NCBI RefSeq assembly: GCF_003459505.1
Contig: NZ_QRWD01000007.1
Location: forward strand, 62,001 to 126,000
Reading direction: 5' to 3'
DNA length: 64,000 nucleotides
Origin: Collinsella sp. AF20-14LB
GTDB lineage: Bacteria > Actinomycetota > Coriobacteriia > Coriobacteriales > Coriobacteriaceae
Shown here: piece after piece, positions 32,464 through 41,224 of the stretch
Layout: each line of letters starts with the position of its first letter
How positions within the stretch are numbered: the first letter of the stretch is position 1
Program-made: the position numbers and the translations under genes
Notes under the pieces: generated by a model
Databases searched by the model: none
What the model saw: the letters and a program-made list of their open reading frames with translations, nothing else
Told to the model about the DNA's origin: nothing

Positions 32464-32604
32464 AAAACCCGTACACGCGAGCAAGGTGACGTGAAATGAA
32501 AGGGCGCAGACCTTATGGTCGCGCCCTTGAAATTGAACGTCAGATTGCCGCGTGTACGGGTTTGCAGCGTCGAGCCGTTGCGCGGTTTGGTAAAACCGCG
32601 CAAC
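32464..32604 (-). repeat. Structured intergenic element, copy 2, with trailing hairpin
   Basis: Outer stem 32466-32479/32549-32562 is 14 bp perfect (AACCCGTACACGCG and complement), then a bulged A, GCAA/TTGC, a GG/GA 2x2 loop, and TGACGT/ACGTCA. The apex (32493-32536) keeps GAAA...ATTGAA ends. A second hairpin GTTGCGCGGTTT/AAACCGCGCAAC (32577-32604) ends 3 nt from the yqeY stop, so on the minus strand the element is the immediate 3' region of yqeY. Confidence 0.82.
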
Positions 32605-32607
32605 AAA

Positions 32608-33051
32608 TTACGCCAGCTTTGCGCCGACGATCTTTGCCGCGGCAGGCTTGTCGAAGTTGTCGCCGGTGGCCTTGCCGAGCGCGCCCATGACCTGGCCCAT
32701 CTGCTTCTTGGACGTGGCACCCAGCTCGGCGATAACCTGCTCGATCAGGGCCTCGAGCTCCTCGCCCGAAACCTGCGCGGGCAGCAGGCTCTCCAGAATC
32801 TTGACCTGCTCGGTCAGGTTGTCGGTACGCTCCTGGTCGGTGCCGGCCTTGATGGACATCTCCAGCGTCTCGCTCGTCTGCTTAATCAGACGCTTGATCA
32901 TGCTGTTGACGTCTTCCTCGGTCACATCGCGACGCTCGTTGACCTCGATGTTCTTCACTTCGGCCTTAACCTGGCGAATGATAGACAGGCGAACCTTGTC
33001 CTTGGCCTTCATGGCCGCAATCATTTCCTTCTGCAGCTCTTCGTTGGTCAT
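32608..33051 (-). CDS. yqeY: GatB/YqeY domain protein
   Basis: 147 residues, the standard length of free-standing YqeY, which is all helical and related to the tail domain of GatB. MIAAMKAKDKVRLSIIRQVKAEVKN and the C-terminal GQVMGALGKATGDNFDKPAAAKIV are family hallmarks. A tRNA-related role is suspected from the GatB link but unproven. ATG at 33051 has GAGGAGG 8 nt upstream; the longer frame is rejected. It follows the foldase gene by 54 nt. Confidence 0.92.
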   Translation of the reverse strand: MTNEELQKEMIAAMKAKDKVRLSIIRQVKAEVKNIEVNERRDVTEEDVNSMIKRLIKQTSETLEMSIKAGTDQERTDNLTEQVKILESLLPAQVSGEELEALIEQVIAELGATSKKQMGQVMGALGKATGDNFDKPAAAKIVGAKLA

Positions 33052-33105
33052 CTGCAAATCCTCCTCAATAGTGCGGGCGGCACTCACACGAGCGCCGCCC
33101 CATGA

Positions 33106-34329
33106 TTACTCAGTCGTCGACGAATTGTCGGTCGAACTCTTGGTGACGCCCTTCAGACTGACGTTGTACGGCACGTCCTTGGGCATGGGGTTAACGGTGA
33201 TGTCGGCGTCCTTCTTGTACTGCTCCAGCCACTCGCTGTACGCAGTGCTCTCTGCCTGCGTCTTCACCACGTTGGAGACATACTTCTTGATGTCCTTGGG
33301 CACCTGTTTAATGTCATCGACCTGGCTATCGACATGGAAGTAGTCGGTGCACTTGATGATGTGGTAACCATACGTCGACTCGACGACGTCGCTCACGTCG
33401 CCCTTGTTAAGGCCTTCGAGCGCCGCCTGATAGCTGTCGACGAAGGTGGTGAGCTTGTCCCAGCCCACGTCGCCCTTCTTCTCCTTGGAACCGGTATCGT
33501 CGGAATACTGCTTCACGGCGTCTTCGAAGCTCAGCTCGCCGGAGTTAATCTTGTCCAGGCACTCCTGCGCCTTGGCCTTGGCGGCAGCCTTGTCCTCGTC
33601 GGATGCGTCGGAATCGACCTTGATCAGGATGTTCGACGAGCGGCGGGCATCGTTGTACTTCGACAGGTTCTCGTTGATGTAATCGACGATCTCGCTGTCC
33701 TTGGGCTTGCTGGTGGGCGCCACGGCTTCCTTGAGCTTTTGCTGCGCCAGGCTCTCCTTGAGCGAGCTCTTATAGGTGTCCTCGGTGTAGCCGTAAGTCT
33801 TAAGGGTCTTCTTAAAGGTCTTGGCGCCGCCCGCGCTCTTGCACGCGTCCTTCCAAGCCTTCTCGACTTCCTCATCCGACACCGTCACGCCGTTTTCCTT
33901 CTGCGCCTGCTGAAGCAGGATCTGCTGCGCGTAGGAATCGATGAGCTGTTTGCGGTACTTCTTGGGCGTCAGGTCGTTGTCGACCAGGTACTGTGCCCAG
34001 TCCTTGTCCTTGGTGTAGCCATAGGACGTGCGCATGCTCATGATCTGCTTGGTCACGGTGTCCTCGGTGAGGTTGGTGCCGTTGATAGTGGCAGCCACGC
34101 CACCGGTGAGCTTATAGCCCGAGCTGGCGCTTTCGGTCTGCGACATCAGGCCGGAGCACGCCATGGCCGAGACGGAAAGCAGCATTGCCAGCACGCCGAT
34201 GACCACCAGAACGATCTTGACGGTCTTGGACACGCGGGTCTTGCGCTGCTTCTTGCGAGAGCTGGAGGCGGCGCGAGCCTGCTGCTCGGGCGTCGGCTCG
34301 GGTGCGGGGTTCTTTTTCTTATTTGCCAT
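33106..34329 (-). CDS. Membrane-anchored peptidyl-prolyl isomerase/foldase (PrsA/SurA type)
   Basis: 407 residues. A basic Lys/Arg-rich cytoplasmic tail (1-35) precedes a membrane segment (36-57) ending AMACSG; this Cys is not in a canonical lipobox, so lipidation is uncertain. A SurA-N-like helical region follows, then a parvulin (PpiC) domain at about 223-330 (RRSSNILIKVD, LSFEDAVKQYSDD, KGDVGW, YGYHIIKC). It probably assists folding of exported proteins, such as the surface proteins in this window. The ATG at 34329 lies before MANKKKN; upstream frame extensions are not supported. Confidence 0.9.
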   Translation of the reverse strand: MANKKKNPAPEPTPEQQARAASSSRKKQRKTRVSKTVKIVLVVIGVLAMLLSVSAMACSGLMSQTESASSGYKLTGGVAATINGTNLTEDTVTKQIMSMRTSYGYTKDKDWAQYLVDNDLTPKKYRKQLIDSYAQQILLQQAQKENGVTVSDEEVEKAWKDACKSAGGAKTFKKTLKTYGYTEDTYKSSLKESLAQQKLKEAVAPTSKPKDSEIVDYINENLSKYNDARRSSNILIKVDSDASDEDKAAAKAKAQECLDKINSGELSFEDAVKQYSDDTGSKEKKGDVGWDKLTTFVDSYQAALEGLNKGDVSDVVESTYGYHIIKCTDYFHVDSQVDDIKQVPKDIKKYVSNVVKTQAESTAYSEWLEQYKKDADITVNPMPKDVPYNVSLKGVTKSSTDNSSTTE

Positions 34330-34395
34330 AGTTGGCCTTTCGCATAACGAATCGAACAAACGCCATTGTGTCACAACGCAGCCCCCGCGGCACGC

Positions 34396-34515
34396 TTGGT
34401 GCATTGGGGACAGGTTAATCTGCACCATTTTGGTGCAAAGGGGACAGCTCTGGCAGCCGGCAGTTAGGGACGTTCCTTTTCTGCCGGCAGTTAGGGACAG
34501 TCCCCAAGTGCCGGC
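34396..34515. repeat. Compound repeat: GGGGACAG hairpin plus tandem GCCGGCAGTTAGGGAC
   Basis: TTGGTGCATTGGGGACAG...TGCACCA and a second TGCACCATTTTGGTGCA hairpin are followed by two copies of GCCGGCAGTTAGGGAC (34456-34471 and 34483-34498) and an AGTCCCC phrase. It occupies most of the gap between the foldase and the PTS EIIA gene. Confidence 0.65.
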
Positions 34516-34516
34516 T

Positions 34517-34981
34517 TTAAAAGTGGCGGCGGATGGCGTCGACCATGCCTTGGGGCGTGGTCTGGCCGAGCACATCGGCTGCGACGTCCGCGTCCATAAA
34601 GATATTCATGAGCGCTTGCAGGGCCTCGACCTGGCCGCCCGGCTCGGCAATGCCCAAATTGATGACGATCTGCGCCGGCACAGGGGCACCCATGCCCGCC
34701 ATAGCATTGAATGTCACGGGCGTGGCCGGCTTCACCACCGCGATGTAGGGCTTAGCCACAAACCCTGGATCGGTATGCGGGATGGCGATGTTGGCCGCCG
34801 GCATGGCAAGGCCCGTGGGGTAGACATCCTCGCGCGTGCGGACGGCGTCGAGCCAACCAGGCACAATGTAGCCGCGAGGTGCAAGCTCGTCCTCGAGCCG
34901 CGCAAACACCTCATCCGGCGTCGCGCACTCCCAATCAAAAAACACCAGCTCAGGCGTAAACAGCGCTTCGTTATCCGCCAT
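34517..34981 (-). CDS. Solitary PTS EIIA component (galactitol/fructose-type EIIA-2 domain)
   Basis: 154 residues forming a single PTS EIIA-2 domain. AANIAIPHTDP holds the phosphorylated His, and VPAQIVINLGIAEP plus LQALMNIFMD match GatA-like EIIA. The Asp after His (PHTD) is typical of the galactitol group. No EIIB or EIIC is nearby, so it either serves a distant permease or is regulatory. ATG at 34981 follows GGAGG by 5 nt; upstream in-frame sequence is not supported. Confidence 0.88.
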   Translation of the reverse strand: MADNEALFTPELVFFDWECATPDEVFARLEDELAPRGYIVPGWLDAVRTREDVYPTGLAMPAANIAIPHTDPGFVAKPYIAVVKPATPVTFNAMAGMGAPVPAQIVINLGIAEPGGQVEALQALMNIFMDADVAADVLGQTTPQGMVDAIRRHF

Positions 34982-35046
34982 ACCGTCCTCCAAAGTTGCA
35001 TGAGGGCCACAATGCTCAATATGATAGCGAAACGGGGTATGCAAGG

Positions 35047-35514
35047 TCAGCCGAGGATCCCGATGAGCTCGAGTGCGCGCGCGGGCGTCAAGCATACCTC
35101 GGGCATCGTCTCCAACATGCGTCGGTCGCTCGTGACTACGTAGTCAACATCCGCCGTATCGCCCGAGGCGATAATGAGATTGTCCTCGAGGTCCGGCATG
35201 CGCTTGCCAAGCATGCGCGCCATCTCGCACTCCGCCATCGAAAGCGGGGAAGCCGTTGCCACCTGCATCATATGCTCGACGCATGCCCATGCAGCCGGAC
35301 CGAACGAAGCGTTAATCCCATTCACATTCCGTCGAGCTAGACGCCGAGGCAAGATGTAGAACACGTCCTTTGCCGTCGTTGGCGCGTACAGAAGGTCGAT
35401 CTTTCCCGCTTCGGCCAGTTCAACCAATCTTCTCACGTTGTCGAATGCGCCCTCTTGCAGGTAGTAATCAAGCCAAACATTCGTGTCCACCAAGAGCCGC
35501 TTTGCCTCAATCAT
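35047..35514 (-). CDS. PIN-domain toxin of a type II toxin-antitoxin pair
   Basis: 155 residues of the PIN ribonuclease fold (VapC-like). Acidic residues are in order: LLVDTNVWLDYY (Asp10), a central Glu/Asp region, and DLEDNLIIASGDTADVDYVVTSDRR near the end. The ATG at 35514 overlaps the antitoxin stop (ATGA), so translation is coupled; an in-frame TTG 6 nt upstream is less likely. The partner is the RelB-like gene upstream. Confidence 0.85.
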   Translation of the reverse strand: MIEAKRLLVDTNVWLDYYLQEGAFDNVRRLVELAEAGKIDLLYAPTTAKDVFYILPRRLARRNVNGINASFGPAAWACVEHMMQVATASPLSMAECEMARMLGKRMPDLEDNLIIASGDTADVDYVVTSDRRMLETMPEVCLTPARALELIGILG

Positions 35515-35855
35515 CGGCAATTCGCCTCTATGTCGGCAATCATCGCGTCATACATATCATCGCGTACGGCATCCCAGTTGTCCGCCGATGATTCGCCTGG
35601 CGCAAAATCTGAGAAGCTCAACCCCAATGAGGAAAAAGCCAGACCACACCCCTGTTCGGCAAGACTCTTCGCACGGGGCGTCTCGCACTTATCCGTCACC
35701 ATAAATCCCGGCAACGTTTGATGCTCGGCAAGATAGGTCCAAAGCGCACGAATGGCGTCACTCGGCCCCAGCCCATTACGAGTCAGGACCGCATCGCCAC
35801 CGGCCTTGAGCATAGGGTCGATTCGTGTGTTGAGCTGCACCGTTGCTGTACCCAT
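35511..35855 (-). CDS. RelB/DinJ-like antitoxin
   Basis: 114 residues. The first ~45 (TATVQLNTRIDPMLKAGGDAVLTRNGLGPSDAIRALW) follow the ribbon-helix-helix pattern of RelB/DinJ antitoxins, which bind DNA and autoregulate the operon. The C-terminus is acidic and should wrap the toxin. GAGAGGAG precedes the ATG. It is coupled to a PIN toxin rather than the usual RelE/YafQ partner. Confidence 0.8.
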   Translation of the reverse strand: MGTATVQLNTRIDPMLKAGGDAVLTRNGLGPSDAIRALWTYLAEHQTLPGFMVTDKCETPRAKSLAEQGCGLAFSSLGLSFSDFAPGESSADNWDAVRDDMYDAMIADIEANCR

Positions 35856-35908
35856 AGCGGCTCCTCTCTACTTGCTAGCAGTATAGCAAACAGAGCAGAC
35901 CACACAAA

Positions 35909-35938
35909 AGGGCCCCGCCCGCGCACGGACAGGGCCCT
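35909..35938 (-). terminator. purN terminator
   Basis: AGGGCCC and GGGCCCT arms around a GC-rich loop, followed on the minus strand by TTTTG. It lies about 60 nt past the purN stop and separates the purine operon from the toxin-antitoxin genes. Confidence 0.75.
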
Positions 35939-35998
35939 ATCAGATTTTCTAGATCGCTTACGTCCCAAAGAACGCTCAATGAGCCCTCTTACACACGA

Positions 35999-36697
35999 CT
36001 AGCGTGCCGGATCAATTGCGACCTTGCCGCTGTCCAGCACATGGACGCGGCCGTCGGCGAGCATTTGCACGACCTCGGGATACAGCACGTGCTCAATCGC
36101 GTGGATGTGCCCCTCGAGCGTGTCGACATCCCAGCCTTCCTCGACAGTCAGCGCACGCTGGGCGATGATGGGGCCGTTGTCGTAAATCTCGTTGGCAAAG
36201 TGCACGGTCACGCCGGTCACCTTGACGCCACGCGCAAAGGCATCGTCAATCGCATGCGCGCCGGTAAAGCTCGGCAGCAGCGCCGGATGCAGGTTGACCA
36301 CGCGATTGGGGAACGCCGCCAGCAGCGGCGTGTGCACCATGCGCATGTAGCCGGCCATGACCACATATTCGCAGCCGCGCTCGAGCAGCTCGTGCGCGAT
36401 GATCTCGTCAGCCGCGATGGGGTCGGCATAGACATCCTTGGACAGCGTGAGTGTCTGGATGCCCGCACGCTCGGCGCGCTGCAAGCCCTTGGCCGAAGGA
36501 CGGCTCGACACCACGAGCTCAATCGAAGCGTTGAGCTTGCCGGCAGCGATCAGGTCGATCAGCGCCTGCAGGTTGGTACCAGAACCGCTGATGAGCACGC
36601 CAATCTTGAGCGGCTCAGCCGTATCAGTGCCGGTCGGACGGGTGTAGGGCACATAGCCCAGGCCCTCACCAGCAGCCATCTGCTCGTTAGCGCTCAT
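35999..36697 (-). CDS. purN: Phosphoribosylglycinamide formyltransferase
   Basis: 232 residues; family core of ~190 plus an N-terminal extension of ~28 residues. It formylates GAR using 10-formyl-THF in purine synthesis. KIGVLISGSGTNLQALID is the phosphate site; NLHPALLPSF carries catalytic Asn/His; VTVHFANEIYDNGPIIAQ carries the Asp. The start overlaps purM by 11 nt, and the extension may exist simply because of that overlap. The order is purF-purM-purN. Confidence 0.95.
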   Translation of the reverse strand: MSANEQMAAGEGLGYVPYTRPTGTDTAEPLKIGVLISGSGTNLQALIDLIAAGKLNASIELVVSSRPSAKGLQRAERAGIQTLTLSKDVYADPIAADEIIAHELLERGCEYVVMAGYMRMVHTPLLAAFPNRVVNLHPALLPSFTGAHAIDDAFARGVKVTGVTVHFANEIYDNGPIIAQRALTVEEGWDVDTLEGHIHAIEHVLYPEVVQMLADGRVHVLDSGKVAIDPAR

Positions 36698-37790
36698 CGG
36701 AGTACACGACCTTACCGGAACCCTCGACGCACTCGCCCACGCGGAACGGCTTCTCGCCCAGCGCGACCAGGGCCTCGGTCACGGCGGCCTCGTCCTCGGG
36801 GGCGACGATCAGGCACAGGCCGACGCCCATGTTGAAGGTCTTGCATGCCTCGTTGGGCGCGAGCTCGGCCTGACGCGACACGTAAGTAATGACGGGCGGA
36901 ACGTCCCATCCCATCTCGGCGCCGTTGCGGGTGACCACGGCGTCGACGTCGTCGGCGAGCGCGCGGTTGAGGTTCTCGGTAATACCGCCGCCAGTGATGT
37001 GGGCGATGGCGTGCACGTTGGCGCCGCCGCGCAGCAGCTCCAGGATCGGCTTGACGTAGATGCGCGTGGGGGCCAACAGAGCGTCTGCCAGCGATGCACC
37101 GCCGAGCTCCTCGAGCGGACGGCTCAGCTCCTCGGCCTTAGCGACGGCCTCGGGCGTGCCCGGCTTAACGCCGTCGACGCCAATGACCTTACGCACGAGC
37201 GAGTAGCCGTTGGAGTGCACGCCGGTGGAAGGCAGGCCCAGGATCACATCGCCCGGGCGGACGTTTGCGGGGTCGAGCATCTTGGGACGGTCGACGACGC
37301 CCACGGTAAATCCGGCAAGGTCGTAGTCGGCAGGAGCCATGACGCCCGGGTGCTCGGCCATCTCACCGCCCACGAGCGCGCAGCCCGCGAGCTTGCAGCC
37401 GTCGGCCACACCCTTGATAATCTTTGCCATGTGCTCGGCCTCGATGTGACCGATGGCAACGTAGTCCAGGAAGAACAGCGGCTCGGCGCCCGAAGCCAGA
37501 ATATCGTTGACGCACATAGCGACCAGGTCCTGGCCAACCGTCTCGTGACGGTCCATGATCTGGGCGAGCACGAGCTTGGTGCCCACGCCGTCGGTACCGC
37601 TAATCAGGATCGGGTCTTCCATATCCTTGAGCGCGGCGGCCGAGAACAGGCCGCCAAAGCCGCCGATGCCACCGATAACCTCGGAACGGTTAGTGTCCTT
37701 GACCATCTGCTTAATCGCGTCGACGGCGCGACCGCCCTCGGCGGTGTCGACGCCGGCGTCCTCGTACGTCACATGCTTGCTGTCGCTCAT
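36687..37790 (-). CDS. purM: Phosphoribosylformylglycinamidine cyclo-ligase (AIR synthetase)
   Basis: 367 residues. ATP-dependent ring closure of FGAM to AIR. TYEDAGVDTAEGG is the conserved start; GGFGGLFS, SGTDGVGTKL, CVNDILASGAEPLFFLDY and GLPSTGVHSNGYSL are PurM motifs. It lies between purF (158 nt upstream) and purN (overlapping). Confidence 0.96.
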   Translation of the reverse strand: MSDSKHVTYEDAGVDTAEGGRAVDAIKQMVKDTNRSEVIGGIGGFGGLFSAAALKDMEDPILISGTDGVGTKLVLAQIMDRHETVGQDLVAMCVNDILASGAEPLFFLDYVAIGHIEAEHMAKIIKGVADGCKLAGCALVGGEMAEHPGVMAPADYDLAGFTVGVVDRPKMLDPANVRPGDVILGLPSTGVHSNGYSLVRKVIGVDGVKPGTPEAVAKAEELSRPLEELGGASLADALLAPTRIYVKPILELLRGGANVHAIAHITGGGITENLNRALADDVDAVVTRNGAEMGWDVPPVITYVSRQAELAPNEACKTFNMGVGLCLIVAPEDEAAVTEALVALGEKPFRVGECVEGSGKVVYSDER

Positions 37791-37908
37791 CTGAGCCTTC
37801 CTCTCCCACTACCGTGGCGCCGCACGGGCGCCAAACGGTGCTCATAGTTGCGTTCATTTCGGCGCGCGCCATAACAGCACGCGCCGTCATATCAACAAAA
37901 CAGCAGGT

Positions 37909-37949
37909 AAAACCTACCAAAATAAACCTGTCCCCATATGGCAGGTTTT
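37909..37949 (-). repeat. Hairpin with AAATAAACCTGTCCCC motif at the purF end
   Basis: AAAACCT (37909-37915) and AGGTTTT (37943-37949) flank ACCAAAATAAACCTGTCCCC. The motif matches the right arm of the repeat after pth (25499-25518). It overlaps the last codon of purF and could attenuate purF-purM read-through. Confidence 0.5.
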
Positions 37950-39618
37950 ATGCCTCGCCGTGCTCCTCTTCCCAGCTGCGGTCGTCGTATTTCTCGATCA
38001 CGGCGTCGTCGTCAAAGTGCAGCGGCTTGTCCAGGTTGCGGGGCTTAAAGCCCTCCATAAACTTGTCGCGGCCAAAGCTCTCGGGAATCGCCACGGGGTA
38101 GCGGCCGGTAAAGCACGCATCGCAGTAACCGCCCTTGGGCATGACCTTAAGCAGGCCCTCGACCGAAAGGAAGGCCAGCGAATCGGCGCCGATATACTCG
38201 CAAATCTCGTCGACCGTCTTGTTGGCGCTGATAAGCTGCGACTGCACGTCGGTATCGATACCGTAGAAGCACGGCCAGATGACCTCGGGCGAGTTGATGC
38301 GGATATGAATCTCCTTGGCGCCGGCGTTGCGCAGCATCTTGACGAGCTGCACCATGGTGGTGCCGCGCACGATGGAGTCGTCGATGACGACCAGGCGCTT
38401 GCCCTCGATGTTGTCGCGCAGCGGGTTGAGCTTCATGCGCACGCCCATGGCGCGCAACTCCTGCGTAGGCTCGATAAACGTACGGCCCACGTAGCGGTTC
38501 TTGATAAGGCCCTCGCCAAAGGGAATACCGCTCTCGTGCGAATACCCCTCCGCGGGCGGCAGGCCGGAGTCGGGCACGCCGATGACCAGGTCGGCCTCGA
38601 CGGGCTCCTCGTGTGCCAGCTGGCGACCCATGTCGTAACGGCAGGCATAGACGCTCTTGCCGTTCATGATGGAGTCGGGGCGGGCAAAGTAGACCTGCTC
38701 AAAGATGCAGTTGGCGGGCTCTTCGGCTGCAGGCACGCCCTGCTCGGATACCAGGCCCTCGGCGCTGATGCGCAAGATCTCGCCGGGACGGACGTCACGG
38801 ACGTACTCGGCACCCACGATGTCGAGTGCGCAGGTCTCGGAAGCAACGACCCAGCCGCCGGCGCGCGTGACACGGACGGCGGAGTCGACCGTCGCGGCGC
38901 CGTCCTGCGACGGCAGCTGCGAAACGGCTGCGGCATCGGCCTGGTCCAGACCCTCGTCCACCAGCTTGCCCAGCACGAGCGGGCGAATGCCGTGTGGATC
39001 GCGGAATGCGTAGAGCGCCTGCTCGTTGATGAGCGTCATGGCGTAGCCGCCGCGCACGAGCTCCATGGTCTTGCGAATACCCTCGCGCAGGTGGCCCGTA
39101 CGCTGGGTAAAGTAGCCGATAAGCTTGGTCGCGACCTCGGAATCCGAATTGGAGAGGAACGGCACGCCCAGCTCGATCAGCTGACGGCGCAGCTCGTCGG
39201 TGTTGACGAGGGTGCCGTTGTGAGCAAGCGCGATAATGACGCTGTTGATGGTAGAAAGATGCGGCTGAGAGGCTTCCCAGCTCTTGGCACCGGCGGTGCC
39301 ATAGCGCACGTGGCCCACGGCCAGCTGGCCGGAGAGCGTCGACAGGTCGGCGTTGGAGAACACGCGATCGAGCAGCCCCAGGTCTTTGCGGACCATAACC
39401 GTGCCGCCGTCACCCACGGCGATTCCCGCCGATTCCTGGCCACGGTGCTGCAGTGCACGCAGGCCAAAGTACGTCAGTCGAGCCACGTCGCGATCGGGCG
39501 CCCATACGCCGAAAATGCCACATTCCTCATGCAGCTGGTCGGAGTCCGGATCATACGTCGACATGGTGTTCACCTGTCCCGCGGCACGCTCGGCCGCGCG
39601 GATGGTTTCTTGAGACAT
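37948..39618 (-). CDS. purF: Amidophosphoribosyltransferase
   Basis: 556 residues. First committed purine step: PRPP + Gln to phosphoribosylamine. A ~32-residue leader precedes CGIFGVW, whose Cys becomes the N-terminal nucleophile after cleavage, as in Bacillus-type PurF. The glutaminase half has VGHVRYGTAG; the PRTase half has VVIDDSIVRGTTM (PRPP loop). GYCDACFTG and other Cys fit the [4Fe-4S] type. GAGGGGA precedes the ATG. It is first in purF-purM-purN. The 286-nt gap to the divergent gene (39619-39904) has no recognised riboswitch. Confidence 0.96.
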   Translation of the reverse strand: MSQETIRAAERAAGQVNTMSTYDPDSDQLHEECGIFGVWAPDRDVARLTYFGLRALQHRGQESAGIAVGDGGTVMVRKDLGLLDRVFSNADLSTLSGQLAVGHVRYGTAGAKSWEASQPHLSTINSVIIALAHNGTLVNTDELRRQLIELGVPFLSNSDSEVATKLIGYFTQRTGHLREGIRKTMELVRGGYAMTLINEQALYAFRDPHGIRPLVLGKLVDEGLDQADAAAVSQLPSQDGAATVDSAVRVTRAGGWVVASETCALDIVGAEYVRDVRPGEILRISAEGLVSEQGVPAAEEPANCIFEQVYFARPDSIMNGKSVYACRYDMGRQLAHEEPVEADLVIGVPDSGLPPAEGYSHESGIPFGEGLIKNRYVGRTFIEPTQELRAMGVRMKLNPLRDNIEGKRLVVIDDSIVRGTTMVQLVKMLRNAGAKEIHIRINSPEVIWPCFYGIDTDVQSQLISANKTVDEICEYIGADSLAFLSVEGLLKVMPKGGYCDACFTGRYPVAIPESFGRDKFMEGFKPRNLDKPLHFDDDAVIEKYDDRSWEEEHGEA

Positions 39619-39904
39619 GGTATCCCCTCAGAGCCTCGTATTTTTGGCGTTACCCGCCTTATTATACGCACGGCGCGACGTGCTCCCCAGCGCATGAGCA
39701 GCGCTTTTTAAAAGCCCACCGAGCTAATAATCAGTTTTGTTGCCAAACATTTTATCGGTCTGTCCAGCGTAAGTGCCCGCGCCCCCAGATGGCCGCCGCG
39801 TCCGCCGTTGGGGATTACAAAGTTGCAATTGGGACGTTCGTCCTGTCTTTTGGCAGGTCGGCGGCGTATCCTTGTAACCTACAACAAAGCGAGAAAGGTT
39901 CTGT

Positions 39905-41134
39905 ATGGATCGAAACGAACTCGACCCCAGCGTCCCCAGCGCCACGGAGGTCAAGAAGATCCCCCTCATCATTAAGGTGTACGCCGTCCTGTGCATCCTT
40001 TCCGGCGTGGGCACGCTCCCGTCGGTCGCTGCCTTTATGTGGCAGGTCATCACGGCACTTGTTAACGGCAACGCCACCGAAAAGCTCGGCGACAACACGC
40101 TCGTCGCAGTCGGCCTTATCGTCGCCGGCATCATGCTCTCTGCGGCAAGTGCCGTCATCCTAATCATCTTTGGCCTGGACCTTATCAAAAACCAGCGCCG
40201 CAACGCCGCCCGCCTGTCCTACATCCTTATTGCATTCACCGTCGTCGAGCTTTTGGTCGACGTGATGCTCCAGGGCATCGGGCCCTTCCTGCTGCGTCCC
40301 GCGATCCAGCTCGGCATCCTCGTTGCACTTTCGGCAACCGTCGACCCCACGCTTCGTCAGGAGCGCGAACTGCAGCGCCGCCTGCAGGAGATGCTCGACC
40401 GCGACGCCGCCGCCGAGGGCATGCTCGGCCGCGATGAAACCGGCGAGGGCTACATCAAGCTCAACTACTTCAACCTGTTCTGGGTGTTCTTTGTCTGCTG
40501 CATACTCGGCCTGATCGCCGAGGACATCTGGCACATGACAGTCGACGACCCGGGCGTCTATCAGAACCGCGCCGGCATGCTGTTTGGCCCCTTCAGCCCC
40601 ATCTACGGATTTGGCGCCGTGCTCATGACCATGGTGCTTAACCGCTTCTACAAAAAGAACCCCATCATCATTTTCCTGGTGAGCGCCCTGCTCGGCGCCA
40701 GCTTTGAGGTGTTCGTGGGCTGGTTTATGCAGACCGCGTTTGGCGTGGTCTCGTGGAGCTACTCGCACATAACGCTGTTCGGTTTGCCCGATCCGCTCGT
40801 GGTCCTCACGGGCGGACGCACCTGCACGGGCTTCGCCTGCCTGTGGGGCCTGGGCGGCCTCATCTGGATCAAGCTGCTGCTGCCGAGGCTGCTTAAGCTT
40901 ATCAACAAGATCCCCTGGAAGAGCCGCTACTCGGCCACCGTCATCTTTACCGTTATCATGCTGGTCGACGGCGTCATGACGCTGCAGTCGCTCGACTACT
41001 GGTACCAGCGCGTTAACGGCACGGAGCCGGACATTCCCGTCGCACAGTTCTACGGAGAGCACTTCGATAACGAGTACATGGAAAACCGCTTCCAGAGCAT
41101 GACCATGAGCCCCAAGGATGCGACGCGCGTGTAG
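39905..41134 (+). CDS. CmpB-family membrane protein (putative ABC transporter permease)
   Basis: 409 residues. Residues 1-150 form a first hydrophobic block with about four membrane segments, followed by a charged linker (RQERELQRRLQEMLDRD, coiled-coil-like) and then the CmpB domain (NLFWVFFVCCILGLIAEDIW, NRAGMLFGPFSPIYGFGAVL, SYSHITLFG, GGRTCTGFACLWG). The family is annotated as putative ABC-transporter type IV but no function is proven. GAGAAAGG precedes the ATG. Divergent from purF. Confidence 0.8.
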   Translation: MDRNELDPSVPSATEVKKIPLIIKVYAVLCILSGVGTLPSVAAFMWQVITALVNGNATEKLGDNTLVAVGLIVAGIMLSAASAVILIIFGLDLIKNQRRNAARLSYILIAFTVVELLVDVMLQGIGPFLLRPAIQLGILVALSATVDPTLRQERELQRRLQEMLDRDAAAEGMLGRDETGEGYIKLNYFNLFWVFFVCCILGLIAEDIWHMTVDDPGVYQNRAGMLFGPFSPIYGFGAVLMTMVLNRFYKKNPIIIFLVSALLGASFEVFVGWFMQTAFGVVSWSYSHITLFGLPDPLVVLTGGRTCTGFACLWGLGGLIWIKLLLPRLLKLINKIPWKSRYSATVIFTVIMLVDGVMTLQSLDYWYQRVNGTEPDIPVAQFYGEHFDNEYMENRFQSMTMSPKDATRV

Positions 41135-41155
41135 CGCTCACCGCGCCCAAAACGC

Positions 41156-41195
41156 AAAATGCCCGCCGGTATCACACGTACCGGTGGGCATTTTT
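41156..41195 (+). terminator. Terminator of the CmpB-family gene
   Basis: AAAATGCCCGCCGGTA and its complement (one mismatch) with a 7-nt loop and a TTTTT end, 22 nt past the stop. It can serve the converging MoaE-like gene as well. Confidence 0.9.
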
Positions 41196-41224
41196 ATAAA
41201 CGATCCCTCTATCGACGCAAGCCT

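Noticed and set aside
39619..39904. Purine riboswitch before purF
   Set aside because: No three-way junction or conserved loops could be made out in the 286-nt gap.
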